Assembly (NCBI GenBank): GCA_030407085.1
Contig: CM059582.1
Coordinates: 70,017,501 to 70,081,500, forward strand
DNA from: Trichopria drosophilae
Taxonomy: Eukaryota; Arthropoda; Insecta; Hymenoptera; Diapriidae
DNA length: 64,000 nt
Reading direction: 5' to 3'
Numbering within the stretch: the stretch's first letter is position 1; every line of letters starts with the position of its first letter. The notes under the pieces were generated by a model, which worked only from the letters and a program-made list of their open reading frames with translations, had not been told where the DNA came from and ran no database searches. Made by a program: the position numbers and the translations under genes. Below, in pieces: positions 19,353 to 29,839 of the stretch.

Positions 19353-20036
19353 ATGAGCATTGATGTATTTGGACGTTCGTCTCAACGAGCACAGAAGTAA
19401 GTATTTCAAAGTGTTGAAATTTCTACAGACGGTGCTTATGATTTTAAGAAAAGAAAGTTATGTAATATCGGAAATCCGACGGATTCGGATGATGCCATTA
19501 CTTTGAGAATGTTCCACACATCTATTCGCGATATTAAACAGCAAATAGGTGAGCTGTGTAAAGGTATAATTAAAAATAATGAGAAGATTGAATATTTTGA
19601 AAAAAGTATAAATAAAATGCAACAAGATATAATTAAAAATTACAATGAAATAGAAAAGAGGCGGATTATATCTTCAGATATCGGATATTATACTATTGAA
19701 TTACATCAAGAAATAACTAAACAAACCAATAATTTAAATAAAAATAATTACACGCTTAGCAATCTTACGAATAATGTCACTGTCTTAGAGCGGGAAGTAA
19801 AGAAAAATAAAGATGATTTGAATAAAAATAATAGTTTGATTGATAGTCTTACGGGAGATATTGCTAATATAGAAGGAGACTTGAAAAAACATACCTATAA
19901 CATAAGGGAGAGTAGTACTGTAGCTCATGATGCTGAGAAATTGATTTTTCTCCTAGAACAAAATGTCAATAAAAACTGTGAAGCCATAAAGAAGATTAAT
20001 GAAATAACTGATGTTATTTACGGAAGAATTAATTAG
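19353..20036 (+). pseudogene. Polinton-associated coiled-coil protein with one early nonsense codon
   Basis: The ATG at 19,353 follows the preceding stop by 27 bp. A TAA at codon 16 (19,398-19,400) interrupts it; the frame then continues open to 20,036. The body is heptad-rich and Asn/Lys-rich (about 175 residues), with repeated units LNKNN and NITD/LTNNV, predicting a long fibrous coiled coil. A fibre or spike-like role is conceivable, but nothing in the sequence proves it. Confidence 0.55.
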
Positions 20037-20124
20037 TTGGTCTGAAAAATGTAAATAAATTAACTATCTGCAACAATCCACCCAACAGTTTTAATCAAGA
20101 CGTTGCCTTATCTGTTTAACAACA

Positions 20125-21053
20125 ATGACTTCTAAAAAGAGGAGAGAAGTCGTGAAGGAGCTTCGTAAACCAGCAAGAAAAAATTATACAAGACGGCGAG
20201 TAGATATTCGCGGATTAGATGAAACTTGGCAAGCTGATCTTATAGAAATGATTCCATATGCAGATGAAAATAAGGGTTACAAATACTTGTTAACTGTCAT
20301 TGATGTATTCTCTAAGTATGCATGGGCCCGCCCAGTAAAAAGAAAGACTGGTGATGACGTCACAGCTGCCATGAATTCGATATTCGAAATGGGTCGAATT
20401 CCAAAAAATTTACATACCGACCATGGAAAAGCATTTTATAATTCGAAATTCGAAAATTTAATGAAAAAATGTGATATCAATTTATATTCTACATACAGTA
20501 TTCTAAAAGCATCAATTTGCGAACGCTTTAATCGTACATTGAAAAATAAAATGTGGCCACAGTTTAGCCTTGATGGTAATTATCAATGGCTCCATATCTT
20601 ACCAGACTTGGTTAATAATTATAACAATAGCACGCATCGTACTATTAAAATGAAGACGCAAAATGTTAAGACAATGAAAAAGAACTATTGGAACGTGTGT
20701 ATAATGTAATTGTGAACGAAAAGATTCATCCAAAGTTTAAACTAGGTCAACAAGTTCGTATTAGTAAATTTAAACATATATTTGAAAAGGGGTATACACC
20801 AAATTGGACGACTGAAGTGTTTAAAATAATACAAGTTAAGAAAACGAGTCCAGTAACATATTTACTAGAAGACAAGGATGGAAATCTAATATCAGGCGGA
20901 TTTTATGAATTTGAACTGCAACGTACTAAAAATCCAGATGTTTACCTGATTGAAAAAATTCTACGTCAAAAAGGTTCTAAAGCGTTTGTTAAATGGTTGG
21001 GCTTTGAACATAAGCACAACTCATGGATCGACAAGAAAGATTTATTACTTTAA
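20125..21053 (+). pseudogene. Polinton integrase (DDE) with C-terminal chromodomain, one frameshift
   Basis: A retroviral-type integrase that inserts element DNA. In the first frame (20,125-20,709) catalytic residues are D38 (TWQADLIEM), D99 (HTDHGKAFYN) and E133 (CERFNRTLK), with 33 residues between the last two. A frameshift near 20,688 moves the continuation to another frame (20,688-21,053). That continuation has an SH3-like DNA-binding part (KFKLGQQVRISKFK) and a chromodomain-like end (YLIEKILRQKG, VKWLGFEHKHNSWI). No N-terminal HHCC zinc finger is evident. Domain order is as expected for Polintons. Confidence 0.85.
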
Positions 21054-21278
21054 GACTACAAGAAACATTTATTACTTTAAGAATAATATGGTGGAACGAA
21101 GAGCTTATAATCTTAAGCAAGATTTACTTAAGATAAATTAGATTTTTGTTGCATTCCTTATCATATTTTTTGGTATATATACGAGTTCGAGTTCAAGAGA
21201 TTTCAAAGTCTACTTTTTGCTTCTCGCAGGCAACATTGTATTCTAAAACCCGAGTTATATTAAGTGTTTATTGTTAAA

Positions 21279-21966
21279 ATGGCTCGAGTACTTGAATATC
21301 TGAAAAAAGTACGACATTCACTTGCGAAATGCGCAAGCAGTTATCAAAGTTGCCTGGTTCCGAGATTCCTCACCACTTGGTAGTGATGAGGAAAACCATG
21401 TAGACCATGCATGCAGAGGAGGAAAAAAAGAGGATTCCTATTGGGAATCCATTTATGCCACCGAATTTATAATTAAAAAACGGTGTGACGAGGTTAACAT
21501 CGCGCTTCAAGACGCTGTGCGCAAATTGTAGCGCGATTTTAGAAAAAAAATCTCGCGGATTGAGTATTGGAGCACTCAACAGTGGCGGAAGAAGAACAAA
21601 TTCCATGATATTATGATCAATGGGTCATGCGAGTGTCGTCGTGTTGTTCGCGACTGCAAGATGCGCAAGCATCATGAGAAGGAATCACTGAAAAGAGCGA
21701 TAACGGCGTTGGAGGAAGAGGCGGAAGAAAGAAATTTTGCAATTGATGCAGAATATAGGCAGCATCTCAGTGCGTTCAAACGGGACATTATGAACAAGGA
21801 ACACAGTAGGATGGAGGAACGAGCGGACCTTCAAACAACGTATGAGCAGCATGATGTAAAATGGGACTTCGACGATGATGATGAACCTGAAGACATCGAC
21901 TCGGTCGCAACTTATTTCGAAACCGATCCCGACCAGGCAGACGACCAGGGCTGGACATCAACATGA
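21279..21966 (+). pseudogene. Broken small Polinton gene of unknown function
   Basis: A TATATATACGAG motif near 21,174 is followed by an ATG at 21,279. That frame stops at about 21,384 (Trp-TAG). Coding-like sequence continues in other frames: 21,322-21,531, then 21,613-21,966. The last is Arg/Glu-rich, predicted helical, with a strongly acidic end (WDFDDDDEPEDIDS). It lies between integrase and polymerase and is transcribed toward the polymerase. No homologue recognised. Confidence 0.35.
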
Positions 21967-22099
21967 AGGTATACAAATTTTGAAGTCATTTTATACATTC
22001 CATAAATTTAAATAATAATTTCACAATTGTAACATTCACATATATTCACATATTTTAAAATTTATTTGATGTTGTATATATTTACATATAATACACACA

Positions 22100-25000
22100 T
22101 TATTCATCTATGTCCATAATATCCTTATGTCCCCACGGTAGAGTATCTGTGCTACCAGCCATTAAGTATCGCTTATCATCATGGGGACTTAGTGCAACTT
22201 TGGACTCACACACCGTAAATGCATTGTGTAGCTTTGAGCGTATACACCGCTGCTCTCGTACCTTATCACACCCGGTCATAAGACGGTCCAAATAGTCGTC
22301 GAAAGTGATTGTTTTTCGGACGACGACTTCTTTCACACCTTTCGCTCTCTTCTTCTCACCTTCGCCTAACACACGCAACGCATACATTTTTGACCTGAGT
22401 CCGACAAACTCGGTCATTAACTTTCCACTACATTCATCCTTCATTAACCCTAATACTTTTTTATTGACTAGCGGCATACCGTACTCATTATTTTTTGAAT
22501 AATCACTCGTATCGTACATATTAATATCGCGTTTCATACAATCATATATATCATCACACTTAAATTCATAAATAAGACTATCGGTATCGGTATACAATAG
22601 TTTCGCCTTTTCTTTAAATTTTTCTAAAACATAATCATAGTGAAATTCGTACAATTTAGTTTTAGAAATATCTAAAATAGGCATTCCGACATATATAGGC
22701 TTATCTATAACTACTTCTAATTTTCTAAGTTGTATAGCGACCAAGTCTTCACCAAATATTACTATTCGATGAAAATTTCCCATTTATTTTTAATGCTTAC
22801 ATCCACTCTTTTCCGAACATTCTCCATCGTCTTTCCGAATAGTGCATTGTTCATCAATTTATACAAATTTTTTCAAAATCATTTGTCGCGACTGTGCGGA
22901 GTTTGGTATTCAAGTCAATATAAGATTCTAACCATGGAGATTGTTTGAATTTTAGGATCCTATGAATTGTATTTAAAATAATACCATGGGTGAGTGCTTG
23001 CTTTAAATTTCGGTAATGAATTACATATCTATGTTTGTCATTTAATGTAGAGAGTAATTTCGCTTGTTTTGAACAGGGCGGAGCTGCTCGCTCGGGGCAC
23101 AGCGGGAGATCTTTCTGCTTGTTGTGTGTTTCTTCAGGGTAGGTCAAGTCGACTTCGAGAACATATCCAATTTCCGAGTCATCGGGTACATTTTCAAAGT
23201 CAACGTTTTCCACCCGCTAGTTAAGTTGGCCACAAACTAATTAATCCCAAGTGTACCAGCGTAGAGTATAATAATGCGCGGGATCTAAACCGTGAGATTT
23301 TCGTAACGTTTCACGAAAATTTTCAAAGATATCCGCAAGCAATAAAATGTCGGTTTTTAAGTACAGATCCGAATACTCACCCAGAGTATTACACTTAAAT
23401 ACGTTCCATACATTCCTTGCATGCACATAATCAGACTCACTCACTTCACATTCATATAATTTATTAAAAAATTTGTCTCGAGCAGGAATGTATGGCTCGT
23501 CCAAGACGCTCATTTCTTTTACGTAATTGTAGGGGAAAATTCCCTTACGTGTTAATAAATTAAATTCATTCTCATTTGGAAAATGAGATTTTAAAATTCT
23601 TTTATCATTATTATTCAAATATGATGCCAATTTCTCGAGGGAGCAATTCAAAAATCTAATTGAATCTAAAAATGTTATTCTAATTTTAGTGTCTTTGACA
23701 AATTTGTTTATCGGAATATACTTTTCCATATTTCATGGAATGACTTTCATGTCTCCCTCGAAACAATTGGTGTGGCACATCGTCGCCGACCGAAATGAAT
23801 TCTCTTCTCTCGGTGTCAAGTTCATCGGCTTCGTGTTCATCAAAATCTGGAACAAAAAAAAAATCCATTGAAAATATAAAGTGAATTATATTAGTTTCAG
23901 TTTAATTTATATTAATTGTGTATAATTGTTATGATGTTTTAAATAAGAATAAATAATGATATAAATTATATAAAGTGAGTTTTTACCTGATTAACTTCAT
24001 CGGCCAACTTCTTCAGCTCGTTGGCAAACCAGGTAGCAGAGTCGGACCCCCGGTGAGAACGGGAACGGGACAACGACGAGTCGTGGTTACAATGCAGGTA
24101 GTATCCTACGCTGTTCATTTTATGCTCTTCATAGGCCAACTTAGGTGCTGTCTCCGATTCTACTTTCCCGAGGAGACACTCGCTGTCAGCATAAACAATG
24201 AAGGGTACCGGCATGGCTCGACCCAAACTTTAAAATTTTAAAATGCTGTTTTTTTGTTTCGGGGAGTTTTACCGCACAATCATTTTTCTTTCCACTCTCG
24301 AGATTATGTATGGCGAGTTTTTCTACATTGCGAAAATAGTGGAGGCAGCGATTGCAGCTATGTTTCTCCCCATCATGTTTGCTGCACTGCTTGCTCAGTA
24401 ATCGGGATAAATTTTTTATCCAGCAATAATGGAATACTGCAATTTGTTTCATTCTCTTCAATTTCGACGTCGTCCAAAACAACAGATGAGGAGGGGCATG
24501 GGGTTTTCCTCCTTTCTTCAGACACAAGGAGTAGATTGACGTGCTGATTCCTTTCATCAGTAGTCAAGTGTACGGGAAGCACTTCGTTCTTATCATAAAG
24601 ACATTCACTGAGATTTCATTCAGCTTTTCGAATTTCGGAATGTCTTTAAGTGCGACAGGGAAAGTAATACCGGTAAATTTTATTTTTTCCGCATGCTCTA
24701 TGTATGATGATCGCCTATGCGGATGATCCTGTGATTTTACAGGAAAGAGAGCAGAAAGAATTGCCCATTTAAAGCAATCGTCTTCGAAACCATGCCCATT
24801 GATCACGGCCTTTTTATCTCTGATCCACTTCGGTAAGTCGATCCATCGTCCAGCATGCATTGGATTATATTTTGCCACTTGTACAGCGAGCGAATTTATG
24901 GCAGATAATGCCCAGCCCGAATCGCGCTCTTGAAATTCTTCAAATGATGAAAGAGTGGGTGCCTTCACTCTTTCGTCGAACCACTCTCTTAAATTACTTG

Positions 25001-25649
25001 TAGCACATAGTGCTACGTACTTATTACTAAAGTACTTATTGTCTTCCAGCTCACCATGCACAAACTGTCCCGAAAACACAATGCACACTTTCACATTATT
25101 AAAATCACTTATTGCACCACGCACGTATTTTATTATTACAGCTTTTGATTCTTCAAAAAACTGTGCAGGATCTAAATACTTTATATTCACCACCAGGCTG
25201 GTACGAAGGCGATTGTTGAAGGCGGATTGCACATTTTCTTCGAGAACGAGATTTCCTCGGGGTCCTTTTCCCTCCTTTTGCATCAAGTTCCTTGATGCTG
25301 CAGCCTTGAGTCCTAAGATGCGAAGTGCTCGCGATTCTATGGACGATTTTATACCGATTGGAATACCGCGATTTAATTTTATATATTTGTATATTTTTTC
25401 AACGGTTCCGCGGCACTCTTCGATGAAGTTACGGAACTGATCCAAAGTAGCGCCTTCATCCAGAGTGCGATAAACCATTGTGAGGGACCTCTCCCAGGAA
25501 CTAAAAACTTTCCGCACATCAACAATCTTGATGTAATAAAACTGGGGTGGACTCTGGTAAAAACAAAAACGTCGATTCTTCAGCGTTCCAACACTTGAGA
25601 TTTTCGATATACTGGCACCATATTTATATATACGTCGTATTTGTAGCAC
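22100..25649 (-). pseudogene. Polinton protein-primed DNA polymerase B, broken
   Basis: Family B polymerase that would replicate the element. From the N terminus: module at 25,649-24,564 (AVINGHGFEDDCFKWAILSA, LKDIPKFEKLN); zinc-finger-like block (SCNRCLHYF) in the 24,557-24,186 frame; exonuclease I motif YADSEC near 24,180; an in-frame intron (23,847-23,986); exonuclease region 23,729-23,241 (LYLKTDILLLADIFENF); a block at 23,213-22,854 ([21 protein letters not shown]); and motif C YTDTDS at 22,577-22,594. Frameshifts occur near 24,580, 24,500, 24,220 and 22,855. Polymerase motif A is deleted between 23,241 and 23,213, and motif B is in another frame at about 22,790-22,860. Catalytically dead. 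Confidence 0.85.
23847..23986 (-). other. Candidate phase-0 spliceosomal intron inside the Polinton polymerase
   Basis: On the minus strand the exon ends AATCAG at 23,987. It is followed by GTAAAAACTCAC, an AT-rich body, a TTTTTTTTTGTTCCAG acceptor and the next exon at 23,846. Removing the 140 nt keeps phase 0, and the reading then continues with polymerase-like sequence (a PMNLTPREENSF block and a Cys/His pair). Composition drops sharply to AT-rich inside. Confidence 0.65.
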
Positions 25650-25788
25650 TTTTCGAGCTATGTAGTGGGGTGATCATTAACTGTCTATTAGTTTTGTCCC
25701 GTCACGTAAAAAAGCTATTCACAGGAATAGTTCAGGTTCGACTTCCACACATGGGCATAGCTATTCGAATAGATGAGTTGAATAGCAC

Positions 25789-26531
25789 TTATACAGTCCT
25801 ACATATTTGAATTTGAAAAAATAGGGGGTCTTGATATTCAAAATCGGATGAGAGATTTTCAAGATCTGATGAAATCTGAGATTTTATTTTTTCTTCATAC
25901 CACTTGTTTAAATTTGAAGCGATATCTAATTTTTCATATCCACTATCAAAATTCTCAATGGAGTGTAGTGTTGTTTCTATATCACACACCTCTCCCCTGA
26001 AAACTATGCACTCATTCACACACTGGTGTACTGGTGGTACTCTTTGAAAGCTACGCGTAGAGTATCAAACACTTTTAATTTTACAGCATCAAAGAAATCA
26101 TTTAAATTCCAGTATTCAAAATTGATCGCGAGTCCAGTTTTTATGCGATTTTTGAAAGGTGAATCTACTTCCTCATAAATGAAGAGCGGAGTGAACGAAT
26201 CTAAAATATTGCTCATCTCCTGCTCCATATCGGAATCCAGATGATCGAATCTCTCCTCATTCTCAATATCCTTGTCTTCCTCCTGTGTATTAAAATTCAT
26301 CGATTTAATTTTCTCTCGCATGGCAATGAGGTGGTTGACTGCCAACTGCACAACGTTTTCGATGTTGTGTTCCACTGATGTCGTTGCATATGGCCGTAAA
26401 CTTTCAATTGCAGTGTCGCAACTTTCATAAAACTCGCGAATTGTATTCGTGGATGCGTTATAATTTTTTATATTAAAATATTTATATTCAACCCACGTAT
26501 AGAGCGTATTGAGATATCGTTCGACTTCCAT
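25789..26531 (-). pseudogene. Second, diverged copy of the polymerase N-terminal module
   Basis: Frames 26,531-26,016 and 26,019-25,789 together parallel the N-terminal part of the adjacent polymerase gene (25,649 to about 24,900). FKNRIKTGLAINFEYWNLNDFF corresponds to FNNRLRTSLVVNIKYLDPAQFF, and NKWYEEKI corresponds to REWFDERV. The frames are shifted at about 26,017. No polymerase motifs follow, so this is a separate module, either a tandem duplication or an additional gene truncated by duplication. Confidence 0.55.
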
Positions 26532-26654
26532 TTCTTTTTCTTTATTTTTGTAGAGAACGATGGAAAACTACGGAGCGTCAATTTTGAATAGAAACTGATA
26601 GTTCCGTGGTTCTATCGAAGGATTTATATGATTCGCTGGTGAGATTATTGTGAA

Positions 26655-27250
26655 GAAATAGAAGAGGGTCGACGATTAACGTAATGACTAATGGATTTTA
26701 CACGCGTCTCAACTCGTATACCATCTTTAAGAGATATAGGTCCCAATCTATTATTCTTAGAAATTACACGTGTTTCCCAAATATGGGAATGACTAATGGA
26801 TTTTAGACGCGTCTCAACTCGTATACCATCCATGTGTTTTTCCAAGGGTGGTCGAAGTAACATGTGTTTTTCCAAAGATGTAGGAAAAACCGACCTGCCA
26901 GGACCCGAGCGTCAGGGGGGGTCGGTGCCGATGCCGACCTCCCCCGGCGCTATTCAAGCATGTTTCGAATGAAAAATAGGAAAACAGACCGCCAGACCCC
27001 GAGCGCCAGGTGGTCGAAGGTACACGTGTTTTTCCAAAGATGGTCGGTGCCGATGCCGACCTCCCCCGGCGCTATTCAAGCACGCTTCGAATGAGAGGTG
27101 GGAAAACAGACCGCCAGGCCCCGAGCGCCAGGGGGTCGAAGGTACACGTGTTTTTCCAAAGATGTAGGAAAAACAGACCTCCCAGGCCGCGAGCGTCGGC
27201 TATTAAAAAAAGCACGCTTCGAATAAGAGAAACGAGCGCTTTCGAGGGGG
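26655..27250 (-). repeat. Polinton right terminal inverted repeat
   Basis: Reverse complement of the left TIR. The inner part has GTCTCAACTCGTATACCATC at about 26,706 and 26,810. The outer part has three tandem units of about 121-127 bp (landmark CGCTATTCAAGCA at 26,949 and 27,070; a diverged third near 27,197). It is uninterrupted, which dates the MITE in the left TIR as a later insertion. Confidence 0.85.
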
Positions 27251-27394
27251 GAGAGGTAGCCTTACAATAATTATTCACGCAATCAAATCGCGGTCTTAAT
27301 AAGCGATCTTAATTCGCGAGTCATCTCGCGAGGTACCTCTCGCGATCCACCCAACCCGCGGATGGCGTAGAACTGTTATACCTCCACTACTGAA

Positions 27395-28227
27395 GACAAC
27401 AGTTTAGCATTCTGTGATTGTGTTGTTGAGGAGGTCCATACTTCAGTTAGGAAGATTGCGCAACGAACTGGTATCGGCAAATCGTCTGTCCATGAAATAC
27501 TAAGAAAAAACAAGTTTCATCCATATAAAGTGAAATTTGTGCAAGATCTTTCGGAAGACGATTTCGATCGCAGATTAGAATTTTGTGAGGAAATGATGAG
27601 ACGGTGTGACGAAAATGAGTTTTTCAAGTTCTGGATATGCTTATCCGATGAAGCTATATTTCAATTGAGTGGAGATTAGACACAATATGCGATATTGGTC
27701 AGACGAAAATCCTCATTGGGTGAGAGATACCCACATTCAACATCTACAGAAAATCAATGTTTGGGCTGGAATTTTGGGCAATCAAATTGTTGTACCTTTC
27801 TTCGTTGAAAAGAATTTCACAGCTGTGGCGTACTTAAATTTATTGAATACCTATGTTATACCAGCAATCCAAAATATTACTGGTATAGCATTTGACAATG
27901 TCTGGTTTCAACAGGATGGTGCTCCGTGACATTTTGGTTTGATTGTACGCAATCGTTGTGCGGCATTGGATCGGCAGAAAAGTTTCGATTGAGTGGCCAC
28001 CAAGGTCACCGGATCCAACTCTTCTGGATTATTTTTACTGTGGTTTTTTGCAGAACAAGGCGTACGAAACAAAGCCTATAGACATTGATGAGTTAAAGGA
28101 AAGAATAATTCAATGTTCTAATTCGATATTTCAAGAAACGCTTGAAAAAGTAAATAATAACTTCTATGTACGATTAGGATATTGTCAAGATGCTGAAGGA
28201 CATCAATTTGAACATCTTATTCAGTAG
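27395..28227 (+). pseudogene. Decayed Tc1/mariner transposase (DD41D type)
   Basis: Parts in different frames parallel the intact transposase at 60,053-61,108. They include a helix-turn-helix remnant with GKSSVHEILRKNKFHPYK, then LSEDDFDRRLEFC, LSDEAIFQLSG (first catalytic Asp) and RYWSDENPHWVRD. NVWAGILGN, FQQDGAP (second Asp) and QFEHLIQ at the end follow. A frameshift lies near 27,678, a stop at 27,927 directly after QQDGAP, and further shifts before the third Asp. It abuts the outer edge of the Polinton right TIR. Confidence 0.8.
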
Positions 28228-29018
28228 TTGGCACAAGCTTAATAAAATACTAGACATATTAAACCTCAAAAAATTAAAATCATTACTTTTAGATTCCGTA
28301 ATTCCATGGCTTTTTCAACGAAGCAACATTAAAATGCCGAATTATGTATGTTTAAATATAAAAAAAAAATTGTTTATACATTTTTTTAAATAAAATAAAA
28401 AGATTCTCAAAATCGTTCACCGCCTCGCAGTGAGAATCGGGAAACTTTGAAATGGTGAAAGGCAAAGGACGCCACTACAAATTTCAAAAACAGTAACGTC
28501 TATTGCAAGTCTGCAACTAACGAATTGCATTCAAATCCCGAGTACATTTCAGAAAAATGATCCGACATTTTACTTCAGCCATTTTAAATTAATGAAATGT
28601 ATGTATACATGGGACATTCCACGTCAACCGAACACTGCTCTGACCACAATTCAAAACAACCAAAAAATACGAATAAGAGCTCATTTTACAGCTTAATCTC
28701 TATACTTTCGAATGCCCAGTGCGCATTTGCAAAACCTAAATTGGCCGCTCCAATATGGCGTCCGGAAGCTCTTAATTTGTTGGAAAAAATTTTAAATCTT
28801 GCCTAAAATAAAAATTCGGTTCATGTTTATAGTGATTTTTATGCTATCCGATATATTTTGACTTCCCAAACACAAATCCACTCATCACCTTATATTTTTT
28901 CTAACCTCAAAAACAGGTAAAAATAGATATTTTTGAAAAATGGTTTCACTTAATTCGACAATTTCCAAAACCTTAATTTGTTCCAAAGTTACTAGATTAA
29001 ACGTTTTAAAAGTCGATT
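28228..29018. other. Unassigned stretch between mariner remnants
   Basis: AT-rich, no gene seen. GGGACATTCCACGTCAACCG at about 28,611 resembles GACGTTCCACGTCAAGCTGA at 34,094, suggesting a shared element terminus. The rest is unassigned. Confidence 0.4.
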
Positions 29019-29243
29019 ATGACTGCTCTCACATCTCCAGATTTTTATTTATGGGGAGATTTGAAAAATGTCGTTTATGAACAGCAGCCCACAAGAAGAG
29101 AGAACTTTCAAGATCGCATTCGCCAAGCATGTGCTGTCATTCCAAGAACAACTTTTCTGAGCACCGTACGCAATTTCCAAAGGCGTTTGATTTTATGCCT
29201 TCAAGTAAATGGAGGCAACATTAAACATTTGCTCCAAGGTTGA
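29019..29243 (+). pseudogene. Mariner transposase C-terminal fragment (second lineage)
   Basis: A 74-residue frame holding the last catalytic block, LTSPDFYLWGDLKNVVYEQQ, and a C-terminal tail (IRQACAVIPRTTFLSTVRNFQRRL). The tail differs from the DD41D copies nearby, so it derives from another mariner lineage. The rest of the transposase is absent. Confidence 0.7.
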
Positions 29244-29839
29244 ATTCATACATTTCAAAATAGTGAAAAGCAAGGGGACTCACCTTAATCTAGCACCCCG
29301 AATAGTCAGATGCAGGGGGACTCACCATAATCTTGCACCCCGAAGGAAACAGTACTTACCACGTCCACGTCGTTGTTTCTGGGTAGCGCTAAAAGTAAGG
29401 TTAATACAGTTAAATTAACTCTCGAAAGTACTGATTCCTATTTCAAAAAGTCATTTAACTTGAAGTAACCTCGAATATGGAGTTCAAAATCAACGTAACA
29501 TTACCGCTAAATTGCTCTCTGGCCCTTTCGTGTCAATCACATTTACGTATTTGGCTTACATTCCGGAAAGTGCAAGTGGGAAGCTTTAATTCGCAAATTG
29601 GACCTTCCTTTGACCTTGCGATGATTTTGATAAACATCAGTCTTAACGTAAAATTTTCCGCTCTTTTCAAATCCGGAGTCAAAAATAGGCGTTCCCATTT
29701 AACAAAATTACGTTGACCTTGAAATAACCTTCATAATCGAGTTCAAGGTCAAACTCCATATTACCATTCTATGAGTCCCTCTATCCCCTATTTTTCTCTA
29801 TCTTGCTTAGATTCCAATATATTTCGGTGGTCCTGTTTA
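29244..29839. repeat. Mariner-type terminal sequence with GGTCA motifs
   Basis: No gene. 29,270-29,345 has two near-identical copies of GGGGACTCACC(T/A)TAATCT. 29,560-29,760 is a diverged member of the mariner-type module (TTGACCTTGAAATAACCTTC, AGTTCAAGGTCAAAC) found also at 6.2, 13.3 and 37.8 kb. Confidence 0.5.

Larger units (their letters stand above)
13862..27255. mobile_element. Polinton/Maverick element, decayed
   Basis: About 13.4 kb bounded by inverted repeats and carrying diagnostic Polinton genes: adenain-like protease, FtsK/HerA-type packaging ATPase, retroviral-like integrase with chromodomain, and protein-primed B-family DNA polymerase. Also present are a PLA2-like gene, a small pX/pVI-like gene and orphan genes. 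Minus strand: PLA2, pX-like, protease, a 149-residue protein, then polymerase at the far end. Plus strand: ATPase, two orphan proteins, integrase, a small orphan. No double-jelly-roll major capsid or penton gene is recognisable. Nearly every gene has a nonsense codon, frameshift or deletion, so this copy is not autonomous. A 6-bp target duplication was not identified. Confidence 0.9.

Noticed and set aside
19380..19430. Mini-intron explaining the stop at 19,398 (GTAAGT present)
   Set aside because: The possible acceptor AAAG is only about 15 nt away, too short for splicing; a nonsense codon is simpler.
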